From: Isoetes taiwanensis | Taxonomy: Eukaryota; Streptophyta; Lycopodiopsida; Isoetales; Isoetaceae | NCBI GenBank assembly: GCA_021234155.1 | Contig: JAJEKV010000024.1 | Coordinates: forward strand, 14,110,913 to 14,174,912 | DNA: 64,000 nt | Direction of reading: 5' to 3' | Shown here: positions 22,161 through 33,549 of the stretch, one piece after another | How positions within the stretch are numbered: position 1 is the stretch's first letter | Layout of the letters: the number at the start of each line of letters is the position of its first letter | Notes under the pieces: generated by a model | What the model was told of the DNA's origin: nothing | The model's database searches: none | Seen by the model: the letters and a program-made list of their open reading frames with translations, nothing else | Made by a program: the position numbers and the translations under genes

Positions 22161-22379
22161 AAATATATTCAAGCTACCAAATCCTATTTGAAATAGTTCG
22201 AGCTTCGCGTGTTAAGAAAAAGTTCCTTCTTTGTTAATAAATGCATATGAATGTTGAAAACTAATGTCTGTATGTGCACTCTAGATGTAGGCATTATGAT
22301 AGCGACCCCATAGAAAACCATATAAAAAAATATACAAGTGGCGGACAAGGCATAATAATGGAAGTATCAATCTTTCTTC

Positions 22380-23165
22380 AAGCCAATGGAGAGAAATTAC
22401 GATCAAATTGCAAGCCACATTTCATGGCCTTGAAGACTTGAAATAGTTGAGAAACAAATGGGATAAATTGCAAATAAAATTCAGAGATGTGAAAGAAGCA
22501 TCCGAAAGAACAGGCTCTGAGCCATCTAGTTGGCCATGGTTTGAAGTTATGGAAGATCTTAAACATGGTGTAACAAATGAAAGGGACAATCCTGGTGCAG
22601 GAGATGATGGGGAATTTGGAGCCGAGGCATTTGAGGATGCTGGTTTGTACCCGAACATGTTCATGTCTGATGCCTTCTATGAGACATTTGGAACAAATGC
22701 ATCTTTTGTGGAAGAAGAATTCATAAACATTGCAGATGATAACCTTGTCAGCCCTGTTGCTAATGAAAGAAACAGTAGCAAAGATAATTCAAGTGCTCAG
22801 GAGAAAAATTTGAGCAAAGGCACTCCAAGTACATTCAGCCTTCGGACATCAGTCCTCAGTCTGCTACATGCAATCAGCCTGGGCTTAATGGTAAACCAAC
22901 AATCAAGAAGATATCTCGAGTTCACATAGATGAAGAAATAGCAGCCGGGATATCAACTATGGAAAATAGTTTTGGAGAGAATGAAAAAAATAAGCTTGAT
23001 TTCATGAAGGAAGAATCTGTTAAGAAACATGAACTGATCAGGGAGTTGAAGTCAATGAGATCGTCTAATACTTTGAAGATTGCTCAATCAATGGCTACAA
23101 TGACAGAAAATATATGCCAGATGACAAAGGACACTCTACTAGAGATTGTTAAACTCGCTGCATAA
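22380..23165 (+). pseudogene. Myb/SANT-like DNA-binding protein, one stop and one frameshift
   Basis: The frame reads QWREITIKLQATFHGLEDL, a TAG stop at about 22446, then LRNKWDKLQIKFRDVKEA and PWFEVMEDL. This W..I...F...RNKWD.L pattern is the Myb/SANT-like domain found in PIF/Harbinger ORF1 and LIMYB-type plant proteins. An acidic middle follows. A frame change near 22820 leads into YIQPSDISPQSATCNQPG, KPTIKKISRVHIDEEIAAGI and a charged C-terminus ending LLEIVKLAA at 23165. Length and layout (N-terminal Myb-like, C-terminal helical) fit that family. It lies between two direct repeats, which may mark a duplicated host segment rather than transposon ends. Confidence 0.65.
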
Positions 23166-23389
23166 GCCGACAAATTAAAATCATTTTCAAATGTACTCTT
23201 CTTACTTTTGTCTTATACTGTTGTTTTCAGTTTTTTTTTACGCTTGTGCGAGGTAGTTAGGACAGTATGTTCTTCTGTTCAAGTTTAAAATTCCTCATTG
23301 GAGTGGAAGTGGTCGATGCTTGGAACATTCAATTTTGGGGTGCTATGGGGATCTACTATGGAATTTAAATCTAATGTGATGTAATATTC

Positions 23390-23874
23390 CTAACTACGTA
23401 AAGTATAATTGCATAAAGAAATCGTACGACGTCCCTTAAAATTCCATAATGCATGTCTCGATTCTTGTGCACTCCAATTAATTGCAAGCTGTTCCGAGAT
23501 GGCAAGGCGCAAGGTCCTGATCCGGCACCATTTTCTTGTTATCTCCTCTTCTAGCGAACAGATAGGGGTTTCCTGCCAGGAACAAGTAGCGCGGCAACAC
23601 GTGGCAATCCCTTGGTGTTGTCGATAACGGTTTAATGGTTTCCCACAAGAAACTCCCTCCATCACAATCTAGTTAGGAACAATACACAGAATATTAGTAA
23701 AAATATACACAGAACATTCGTATTCTGAGTGTTGCAGCCACAATATGAGTGATCGATAGGTGTCAAGTATGGAATGCGCTTGACAATCTGCACGTGGATT
23801 TGTCTGCATTTCTCAAGGATGCCAATACTGTTGCATGCATTCAAGCTGCTGGAGAAACTAACCTTGTTTGGCAT
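23390..23874 (-). pseudogene. PPR-containing direct repeat, copy 2
   Basis: Here the PPR trace is longer: KVSFSSSLNACNSIGILEKC then RQIHVQIVKR, an L-type pentatricopeptide motif. 23579-23820 repeats 21855-22105 with a few substitutions. Beyond about 23815 only this copy continues as PPR sequence; copy 1 diverges there, which marks one breakpoint. Confidence 0.6.
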
Positions 23875-23931
23875 TATGCCATCAGACTGGGGAAGAAATG
23901 GAACTTAGTCATTGAAGATGTTCATCTGTAG

Positions 23932-26000
23932 ATGTTCATGTTTTGTGCTCTTAGTCTTGCATAGTTTGCCTTTCTTTGACAAATCAGATCTTTCGACAAT
24001 ATTAAATTTGGTTTTTCCGGGGTTCCTAAAACTTTTTGGATTTTTTCCTAAGGTAATTTCCCTAAGGTTCTAGGGGTTTGGGCTACCAGAAAATATTTCA
24101 GATAAACAAAAATCGGGAAAAAAAAAATGGGTATGATTTTAGGATTGGATTTCTACAAGATAGAACTTCTAAAATAGGTGGGTGCTTTTAGGCCAATGGG
24201 TTATCCTTCAGTTTCCCTGGATTTACCTTCGGATGGCTTATCCATGGCATGCCTACCATGGTTGCTGATGAGGATGCACTTATGGATCAAGGGTTTCAAG
24301 CTATTTTGACTAGGTATTGGCATCAACAGCTCATGGAAAGTGCCGGTGGAAGCTTTGAGCCTTTCTACAGCAAGTTTTTTTCCGCAATAAATTGTTTTGT
24401 TTTTGGCAAAATCTAGTGTTGGAAGTGCCGGGTTGCATCTGAGAGGACGAAGCTGAGAACATAATCATCTGTATATTGTTCACACATGCAGATGCAGGAT
24501 TTAAGGGCCTATAATTGGTAAACTTATGGCTGCATTTAGATGTGTAATGAATGTCAGAATTTCTGAGTCTGCCATGGCTTGAAATGCTCTAAAACCCCTT
24601 TGGTTATTTGCAGGAATAGTCGGATGGTTTGGAGCACATAATAGATGTAAGCATTCATTAGATGTTTCTGGAGGCTCTCCTTAGCACTTGCAGAGGACTC
24701 ACAGGTCTTCTCACATTCAATTTTGATAATAAATATGCATTCTACAGTTATTTTTTTAAGTTGACCTATATTGTGCTCTAACATTCTGAGTTTTTCTAGG
24801 GCATTGGATATAGCAATTGCGTTGCTCAAATGTCCTTGGCCAAGCTGTTTGCATTACATAAGAGCTTGAGCATGAAAAGTGACATTTTAATATGCCAAGC
24901 CCTGTGGCAACAATGGATGTTGCCCAGCTAGGTATTGTTTCCTTCCCAAAGTCTTTTGTATGGTACTATTGCTTTGGATAATTTTTATCTTTTGCTATTG
25001 TTGCATCTAGGAGCTATTAAATTGAAGAAGAATGTGGTTGCATGTTATTTGATACACTAGTTGGATGGACCCAAGACGTGGCCAACAAATTCAACACTCC
25101 AAAGACTGGATTCCTTCTACTCCAACTTATATTGCAGTGCTAAGTTCCCTTGGATGCACATGGTAAGTACAACTGCAGATTTGTTCTTTTCTAGCTATTT
25201 AGATTTCTCTCATTTGTTTCTTTGTTTTGTGCTTTTATTTATGAGCACTGAATTTCGTTTAGATTTATGGTATATTATGCAGTAGGATTTATCTTTGTTC
25301 TGATTTCAGAATATTATTGGAGCTCAGTCAAATGCCTGGAGCTCTTGCTCTTATACATTAAAATGCTAGAAATGTTATCTAGATTTAGTTTTAGGTGTTT
25401 GCTTATCTCTGCTCTTTGCATGTCTGTCATTCAGATAGTTACCTTAGTTTAGGTTTCTTTGCTTGTTGCAGTTGGGTATTGGCAACAGAGCTTTTTGCTT
25501 TGCTGCAGGGATAGAATACGTCCTATGAGTGCTTAAATAAGTGCATGCTTAGGGCTAGGGACTACCTGTGCTCTATTGCTCATTCACAATTCGTGAATAT
25601 ATTGTGCATGCTTTGTGATAGACATACATATCGTCTGCTGCTTGCTTTGTTCTACAACAATCAAATCTATTATGTTTTTCCTCTACAGATGCCAGATAAG
25701 GGAATATCTGCTTCAATATTTGAATATGATTATGAATCATAAGATTCATTTTCTGTTATAGATGCCCAGTATTACTGCATACCACATGTAGATAGGCTAA
25801 GATATTTTGTTTGTGCATTTTGCTTTTATATTTGTGTAGTTTGCATGCATGCGAGTTATGTGTTATGCCCTTTTCAGCTTTTTCCTGGACTGTTTTTTAA
25901 GCTGGCTACCCTATCAGAAGGTTGAAACAATAGATATAGAGTTTAACTTAATTTTGACTGGTACTATTTTGGTTTATTATATATTCCCAAGTAGCATGCC
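23932..26000. other. No supported gene
   Basis: AT-rich. Small plus-strand frames (25061-26031) are Phe/Leu/Tyr-rich, as expected for random AT-rich DNA. A short MVADEDALMDQGFQAIL frame near 24258 is unrecognised. No RNA gene or repeat end was seen. Confidence 0.5.
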
Positions 26001-26180
26001 TTACGATCAGGATAGTTGCAGAAGGAAGTGAAGCTTACGTTCTAGATGCAGTAATGGGGATGGTATGTTACACATCAATATAGAACATTTAAAAATACAC
26101 TTATACTTCCACAATCTGCTGCTACATGTGCTACTTCTGAGTTTTCAAGTACACTATTTTAGTTTGCTCGGCTTCAAGAT
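26001..26180 (+). repeat. Duplicated segment, copy 1
   Basis: Matches 27104-27290: both share GATCAGGATAGTTGCA (or GATCAAGATAGTTGCA), CACAATCTGCTGCT and CATGTGCTA blocks in the same order. The copies are about 1.1 kb apart and diverged. Confidence 0.65.
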
Positions 26181-26414
26181 GGTTGTTGAGATTGTATATT
26201 TTGTTGCATTAATGAGCTTTTCTAGAATGGGACTCGCATGAAACCAACAAACCGCCCATAGATAGGCTTCTCATTCATCTCAGCAGATTTTCTACAATGG
26301 TGGATAGTGGGTAGCCGCGCACATGCGAACTACCCACGAAAAATAAAGGGAAAATCCAATTATAACATTTGGACCCCAAAAATACAATGCTAACAGAGGT
26401 TCGGCTGCTGTACC

Positions 26415-26496
26415 TGCCGAAAGCTTATCACCGGGATTAAAAAAACCCCGCCCTTTCGGGTTTTCGAGGAAAAACCCTAGTGATAAACCTTCGGCA
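26415..26496. repeat. Foldback with conserved core, copy 1
   Basis: 17-bp arms (TGCCGAAAGCTTATCAC and GTGATAAACCTTCGGCA) pair with two mismatches around a 48-bp core starting CGGGATTAAAAAAACCCCGC and ending AGGAAAAACCCTA. The core recurs at 53131-53181 between different arms. Confidence 0.75.
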
Positions 26497-27103
26497 AGGG
26501 GCTTAGACAAACGCAAAGCAGAGAAATCGCTCCCAAAACCCGCGAATGAAACAGATGCCGCTCGCGAACCTGTACCTGCACATCACCAACAAAAACAACA
26601 AGACAAAAACAAACCTCCCAAAGTGGAGGGGCTGATTACGCGCGTGCCACGCGACAAATATAATAAACAAAGAAGGGGGGGGAGGGTGGGTTCAAAGAGA
26701 AATAGGTACTGCTGAGAGAGAAGAGGAAGCACCGATGAGGAGTTGATGCAGAAACGCGCCTAAAATAGCGAACTCCCAACCAGAATGGGCATGCGCCGCC
26801 CGCATGCATGCAAAACATGCATGCTCGTCCCATTCTAGAATGGCGATCCGATGTCTCGGATCGATGGGATCATATTAAATAGCGAGAGTAATCTTACGTG
26901 ATACTAAAGTGGTCTTTGATGCTGCATCAAACTTTAGGTGAGACCGAACATGCAGTGACTTCACGGAGCAATGGTGTTTATAAAACATTGAATTCAGGTG
27001 GCTTAGGTATTTAAATAAAATGATCATGTAAGGAGAGGACTTTAGCCTCTTTGACATAAATTGGTTGAAACTCAATTTTCAATAGTACTATTGTGATGTG
27101 TTA

Positions 27104-27290
27104 TATGTCCTGGTGGCATGCCTCATGATCAAGATAGTTGCAAATGGTGATGGCATGTTACGACAACCAGATTAAATGCAGGACATTTTAAAAAACGGGC
27201 TTATACTTTCACAATCTGCTGCTGCATGTGCTAATTCTAAGTTTATCTATGTTTTAGTTTGTGTGGCTGCATGTTCTGATAATTATTAGT
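27104..27290 (+). repeat. Duplicated segment, copy 2
   Basis: See 26001-26180. The foldback and about 600 bp of GC-richer DNA lie between the copies. Confidence 0.6.
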
Positions 27291-27506
27291 TTTTACAGTA
27301 TGGTTTATACGGTCTAACACGTATGTTGTTCCAATAGATAACTTTTATTTTATATGGTCTAACAGTTAAGTTGTTCCAATAGATAACTTCTATTTTATCC
27401 AACTACAAACGTTAACATCATAAACAATGGCCTATAGTCTCCATGGCTCCTGCTTTCAAGCATTGGCCATGTTAGGCATCTATAAGGTGAAATTTTGAAC
27501 TTCCAT

Positions 27507-27775
27507 TACAATACTAAACTAATGAATTATAACACAATTCACACCAAAGTCCATGCACTCACTTCACAGACGTTTGAATACAACATTCAAACATGCTCAG
27601 CTTCGTTTAGGATCTCACATGCATGATTCAACTTCACCATTTACAATACTAAACTAATGAATTATAACACAATTCACACCAAAGTTCATGCACTCACTTC
27701 ACAGACGTTTGACTACAACATGCTCAGCTTCATTTAGGATCTCACATGCATGATTCAACTTCACCATTTGCTTCT
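27507..27775 (+). repeat. Tandem duplication of about 135 bp
   Basis: Two units begin TACAATACTAAACTAATGAA (27507 and about 27645) and end ATGATTCAACTTCACCATTT. Unit 1 has about 10 extra bases (ACATTCAAAC). No coding content. Confidence 0.8.
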
Positions 27776-28106
27776 TACTCATACTTTGATACTTCATTGA
27801 AATTACATCACTCACACCTCATTGCGCCCCCAGTATAGTTCAACATAATTCAATACCTATTTGCTAAAAAACCTCAATATCCAAAAAACAAAGATTAGAA
27901 ACATATCTTCAACATAATCAATTGTTAGTACTCTACAATTCGCTATCATACACGTGGCTATAAAAAATAGTACATGCTTTTACCCTTATGTATATTGGGT
28001 GGTTCCTTATTCTTTACTTTGGTTCTTGCTAAATCTTATAAGATTTTAAAATCTACCATCATCTCCCTTCTCCTATTTCTCTTTTGACTCCTCCTCTAAT
28101 ATAGCT

Positions 28107-28193
28107 AGGTATTGTAAGCATGTCTACAACTACATGGTCAACTACAATAGAACAGTACTAATGCCCGGCAACGCCGGGCACCCGTTACTAGTG
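28107..28193 (-). repeat. Element end with CCCGGCGTTGCCGGG hairpin, copy 1
   Basis: Read on the minus strand it starts ACTAGTAACGGGTGCCCGGC, contains a perfect CCCGGC/GCCGGG hairpin and continues for about 85 bp with clear similarity to 51474-51560. It is probably one end of a repeat family whose other end was not found. Confidence 0.65.
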
Positions 28194-28546
28194 ATGTTTA
28201 AACCCATCATATTTGCCTCTATGAATGCCATATTCATACTTAATGGGATGTTTTTATCTTGTTTTCTGGACCATTGATCTGAGGAATATTCTCAGATCAA
28301 GGGCCCCTAAGTTTTTCTGCGTCCACCCCACGAAAATTTCAATGGTGCAAAATAGACCAATGGTTGGCGCCACAGAAATGAAAAATATGCAAAACCATGA
28401 GAGTTCCGGCTATGGACTACCGGAATGAATGCTCTATTTGTGCTACGTTAATCCCTCCACCAGGGCATTAATTTAATTTAATTTAATATTATCAAGCCAT
28501 TTTAGGCCCCCAGGCCTCTATGGCAAATATGTACAGAGTTAAGCGC

Positions 28547-28765
28547 TCATTCTAGAATGTTACAGGTTTCAAAGTCTGACATAATTTCAAATAACATCAT
28601 TATATCCTTTCGTTCTTTCCAGATGTCCTTCAGGTAGGAACTCAACTTATGAGTTGGCATACTTAGAAGTTCCTTCAACGTAGAAGCATGAACCCCATGT
28701 TGCTCCCTTAAGTGCACATATGATGCGCAATCCAAAAAAGCATGCTTTTCTGTTTCTATCTCCAA
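28547..28765 (-). pseudogene. 3' fragment of a non-LTR retrotransposon ORF
   Basis: A 72-aa minus frame has ETEKHAFLDCASYVHLREQH and LSSYLKDIWKERKDIM. This matches the Cys/His-containing C-terminus of plant non-LTR polyproteins (E.HxLxxCxxY...R, then YL...W..R). It is a 5'-truncated remnant. A small AGGGCAAATCTAGCCTCTAC duplication lies at 28779-28825. Confidence 0.5.
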
Positions 28766-28877
28766 TTCTAGACAACCAGGGCAAATCTAGCCTCTACATT
28801 CTCCAGGGCAAATCTAGCCTCTACATCGAAGCCACCAGATTGGCTTCAGGGCCACAAATGAAAGCTCAAAATCAGGA

Positions 28878-29215
28878 CTATAAAACAGGGCTCAAATCAG
28901 TGCTGCGAATTAGCAGAGAGAGGAAAAATTCACGCTGGAATCTCCGCGAAATGCCAGGAGCTTCTACACACCAGAAGAAAAAAAATGAAGGAGTGTTAGC
29001 TCTGCTTCGACCTATGGTAAGCCCTGCAGTGCCGGCACACCAGCTCTCCACACCTGCATTCAATATTCCGGCACTCCTCCAACCGGCTTCTCCTTATCTC
29101 ATCTGCATCCTTTTTCTGTTTCAACCTGCTCCCATCTGCATCCTTTTCCTATTTGAACCTGTTCTGCTTCAACCTATTAGAAACGATGGCGGCATCGTTT
29201 CGAATAACATCTTGA
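28878..29215. other. Pyrimidine-rich low-complexity stretch, no gene
   Basis: Contains imperfect repeats of CATCTGCATCCTTTT and CTGTTTCAACCTG. The 178-aa plus frame here ends in Phe codons from the neighbouring T tract and has no motif. Confidence 0.4.
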
Positions 29216-29231
29216 TTCACTTACGTCATCA

Positions 29232-32200
29232 TTTTTTTTTTTTTTTTTTTTTTTGAAGGACGTCAAGCTTTATTCACCAACTAGAAACGAGCAACATAAA
29301 TGCAAAGGCAGGATTATAACCCGGTGGACAAACCGATCCAACCGAAAGCACAACCACCGCCTATGCAAAAGAATGAATCAAGGTAAGTATGCGGATCGGT
29401 ACTTTCTTCTCTTGATCAAGAGAAGAACAATTGTAAGCCATAACAATTTTATCTTGCGCCAATCGAAGAACAACCTCATCTGCAGAGATCTATGCCCTTA
29501 AAGATAAACAACCTCCTTCTCTTCAGATTGACCATAAAAGCCCGACCACATGCGAGATGAAAAGCTCGTTTCGTTGTTTGGGCCAAGCATCGGGATAGAT
29601 AGCAAGCAAAATTTCTTTGGCTAGATCGAGGCGATGCCAAAAAGGGTCAACAACCAAGACCATGCCAAGCCTCTCACACAAGAAAAAGCCAATACCGGGA
29701 TGCTCACAGTAAGAAAAATGGAATGCTCAATACTCTCATCCCCTTTTGTATATATTTTGCCCCGGATAATGGCAAAAAATCCCCTAATGGTAAGTATACA
29801 AATCTTGGCATAAAGGGCATGCACAGCTCAAAAGAAAATCCGGGGATTATCCATTTTATGGACTAACATTTTATGGTTGACTCGAGGCATCTATGGATCA
29901 CTTGCCACCACAAAACTACTACTTTGGGGTGAAGCGGCTTATCCCATACCCATATCCAAACACTTTTCCATTGTGGTGAGGGACTGAAGATGCCATCTAT
30001 TAGATGGAGGCGAGGATTTCAGAATGCACAAGCAATTTATATACGTAAGACACAAACCATACCGGGCTGGATATCGATGGCAACCCCATATGACTACCTC
30101 AATCGTGGACCCGGAATCCTGTGGCAACAATGCAGCAATATGATTCAGATTACTCTGTCCCATCGTACAACAAGAACTTTGTTCTAAATGCTTCCCATGA
30201 CATGAGATGATCGGACTCATACCAAGCTGCAATAGTATTGATACCACCGCTACCCATCGTCGTTGTGTCTTTGGATGAACAACCACACTTAGAGGCACAT
30301 TTCTCGGAGTGTCCCGCAAAGGAATCCACCCAAAGATGGAGTGGACAATCAAGACATGCCTCGGGATTAATATGGAAAAGAGACTGACGGCGGTGTCCCA
30401 AGCCGCAAGCAACCCCTTTAGAAAGGGAGAAGCATTAGGATACGGATGCATATGATAAAGCAAAGCCCAAGGAAGGAGGGGCTTAATGGAGGCCTTATGA
30501 AATGGGAGACAATCTTTGAATCGACCGCACCAACAACCTCGGGCCGGGAGAATCATCCTTACCAATGAAAATCCTCCAAATGAACTTTGATATCATCACC
30601 TTGCTTTGGAGGTGAAAATCCAACATACCAAGACCACCAGTGCCTTTAGGTCTAATGCATTTCGCCCAAGCTACCTTGACCACTTGCTCCTAACTCATTT
30701 CCACCCCAAATAAAATTTCGGACGACACGCACAATCTCCTCCATCTTACACTGCGGAGCTAGTAAAGCGAGGCGCCATGTAGACATGAGTATTACTAAGA
30801 ACACATTTAGCCACGGTGATTCTAGGGCATGGACCGGTTTAGTCAGTATTCCACCAAAACAAGTGCTTTTGCAACCCACTAATGATTTCATCCCAAGCAT
30901 CCAAGGCGAGACATGAATTCCAAACGGGATACCAAGCAACTTTGTGGTATTGCCATGCGAAGAATCTTCCAAGGATAGTCCAAAATACTGAGGGAGGGAT
31001 GGGATCGTCCAACGTCCACAAAAGCTGTACATTTTTGCCACCCTACAAGAACTCGATGCTAAGGAGAATGTGTCTAATAATAGCTTAGCATTACGAAGAT
31101 TCTCGGCCTCGGCAATTAGGAACAAAAAGTGTCATCGGCATATTGGTTACATACCTCTTGAGAACCATCGTCCATTGGGAGGCCTTGAATAACGCCATCT
31201 TGGGTAGCCACAGGAGAAGAGCTGGGACAAGACTTACGCCACAATTGTGAAAAGCAAGGGTGCTAAGGGACAACCCTGTCGAATTCCTCTACCCACTACA
31301 AAAATATCCGATGGCTCGCCCTGGAAAAGGACAGTAGATCTGGCTGATGTATGGAGCTTCATGACATTCCTTGTGAATGACTCCCCAAACCCAAGTGCAA
31401 GAAGACACTTCTCCAAGAAGCCCCAATCAACACTATCGTAGGCTTTAGCAAAATCAAGCTTAAGATACACTGCTCTATGACCCTGTAATCGGGCCCAATA
31501 TATTCCTTCATATGCAGCAGCCACGTTGTTGAGAATACAACGACGAGGGAGAAAGCCGATTGTGTTGACGAGATAGCGTCGACCAAGATGTCTCGGACTC
31601 TTTACGCCAATGTCTTAGCAAAGATCTTGTACAGAGGAAAGCAATGTAATAGGTCGCCAAATGGAAATAGTCTTGGGTTCCTTGTTCTTTGGAATGAGAG
31701 AGATACAACTTTGTATTCAAAATCTTATCAAGGCTCCTAAAATCTCCGAAACTCACAAAAGGCATCATATATGTCATCCTCCAACCGGCCCCAAAGACTT
31801 CGAAAGAATTCAATAGGAAAGCCATCAAGACCCGGGCATTTATCCCTTTTCAAGAGAGCCCACCGTTTGCTTTTAAGTCCTCCTTCACAATATTAGACTC
31901 AAGAAGCAACCTACGCGCTTCTTGAAACAATGCGACGCACCTTAGTCAACACGACCAATTGCATGTCCTTACGAAGGGCAATGGGTGTCGTGCAAAGAAT
32001 GAAGAAAAGTGATGATGAAGATATCGCTTAAGATTCACCGGATCGGAGATAAGAGCACCATCCGGCAGCACCAAAGAATGTATAGAAGTGGCGAAGTTTC
32101 CTTCTTCTTGCGTACCGCAAAAAAAAGAACCGTACATCTATCACCGATCCTTGAACCATTTGCAACCCTCGCCTTCACTTTGGCTTCAAGTAACTTTTAC

Positions 32201-33177
32201 GGTTTCTATAGCCTTGATCCGAGATAATAACTCCTTTTCTTTGACTCCATTAGTATGGCCACGAATGAGCCGAGTACTTCTAATTCCGGTACAATGCGGT
32301 CAATAGCCCTCTAGCTTCAGCGACTCGACTCTCCCATATTCTTTTGCAAATGACTTCCGCTGCGGAACAACGGCGCAACAACCCCGCACATGCCCCTACG
32401 AGGTGAGAAGGCCGAGACCAAGCCCGACTCTGACCAACTTTGAACTCATCATCCTCCGTGTACTTGCACTTAAGCTTAAAGTAGGTCCCGGTAGGTCGAT
32501 GACAATTAGCCACATCATTAGTTAGAAGTTGTGGATTATGATCAGACACAGAGCTATCCAGAAGATTTGAGCGACGAAAATCCGCTAGCCGAGCAGCTGC
32601 ACAAGTATTAAAGTATCCTCTATCATGCCTTGCATAAGCTCGCCAGCTCTGTCCAACCATTACACCACGTAAAGGGACTGATCCCCATCAATCTCCATAA
32701 GTCGACCATCATGTAAAAGGCGTAGCCATTGCTCTCGCTTCGAATCCTTGCACCACTTCGTGAGCGACCACTTCTATCTCTTTCCAACTCGACCATATTG
32801 AAGTCGCCAACGAGCAACCATGCAACATTTTGTCCAAGCTGGAGAACTTTACTCCTCAGAGTTGCCCACAAAGCACCACGCTGACGAGGTCTATTATGAG
32901 CATACACATTTATCAAACCCCATTCTTGGCCCTTATCTTTCCATTTGATTATTATCCACCGCCCGAACCTATCTGTTTGAGTAAAAGTGACATCCACAGA
33001 TGACTTCCATGCAGTAAGCACACCAGCCTTAGATGCATCAGCAGCAGACACCAAGACATTATAGTCCCGTCCAAATACATTAGCTACTTTATGTACATCA
33101 CCGCGGCGGCATTTATGCTCTTGGAGGCAACAAAAGGTCGTAGAAAACTTAGACAGGTAAAGAGACAACCTGCTTCT
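29232..33177 (-). mobile_element. L1-like LINE, about 3.9 kb, 5'-truncated and broken
   Basis: The minus strand carries ORF2 in order. Endonuclease: CLQEHKCRRGDVHKVANVFG, LLVGDFNMVELERDRSGRS, SPFTWCNGW, SVSDHNPQL. Linker: PDGALISDPVNLKRYL. Reverse transcriptase: LKLDFAKAYDSVDW, GRGIRQGCPLAPLLF, and NQYADDTLF near 31135. C-terminal part: WAKCIRPKGTGGLGMLDFHL and a zf-RVT-like region. Catalytic endonuclease and YADD motifs are intact, but many frame changes split the ORF. It ends in a 23-base T tract at 29232-29254 (a poly(A) tail on the minus strand). ORF1 is absent. A candidate target duplication (29216-29232 and 33178-33194) matches at 15 of 17 positions. Confidence 0.85.
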
Positions 33178-33314
33178 TTCACTTCTGTCATCATGGATTG
33201 CATAGGTTCTATATAGACTCACTATGGTAAGATTACCATTCTTAAATAAAGCCCTTTCTTGCAAAGACAACTCAGGGCTGTAATTAGAGCTTGCAATTAC
33301 ACTGTCTGCCATAC

Positions 33315-33531
33315 CTTGAAAACCACAGCATTTGAGCCTGACTGCATTTGGATGGGTGAATTCAGCCACAGGTTTCCAAGTAAGATGATTCAGAACCCGT
33401 GCTACTTGATCAAAGCTGCCAACTCCTAGAAATTGACCGCAAGATGACCATGCTACTATCTTGATTCCCAATGCATTTTCATATGTCTGGTATCTGAAGA
33501 GACAACGCCCATCTGGGGAATATACAAGTAC
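33315..33531 (-). pseudogene. WRAP73-like WD-repeat exon, frameshifted
   Basis: An acceptor (TCTTTTCAG) precedes VLVYSPDGRCLFRYQTYE, then VAWSSCGQFLGVGSFDQVAR and LNHLTWKPVAEFTHPNAVR. These match the middle WD repeats of WRAP73 (WDR8), a microtubule-organising-centre protein. After NAVR a one-base shift is needed to read NAVVFK, which ends exactly at an AAG/GTATGG donor, so the exon carries an indel. I found no other exons of this gene nearby. The LINE inserted about 120 bp downstream in the presumed intron. Whether it is a pseudogene, or a real gene with a variant and distant exons, cannot be decided here. Confidence 0.65.
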
Positions 33532-33549
33532 CTGAAAAGAGCGCATCTC

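Noticed and set aside
27972-27985. Third terminus of the TIR family (ACATGCTTTTACCC)
   Set aside because: Only 13-14 bp match, no similarity further inside and no partner end nearby.
32623-33546. A 307-aa frame joining WD-repeat and LINE endonuclease, as a domesticated fusion gene
   Set aside because: The WD part needs a one-base shift to reach its true donor site, and the in-between stretch reads as intron; the joint frame is accidental.
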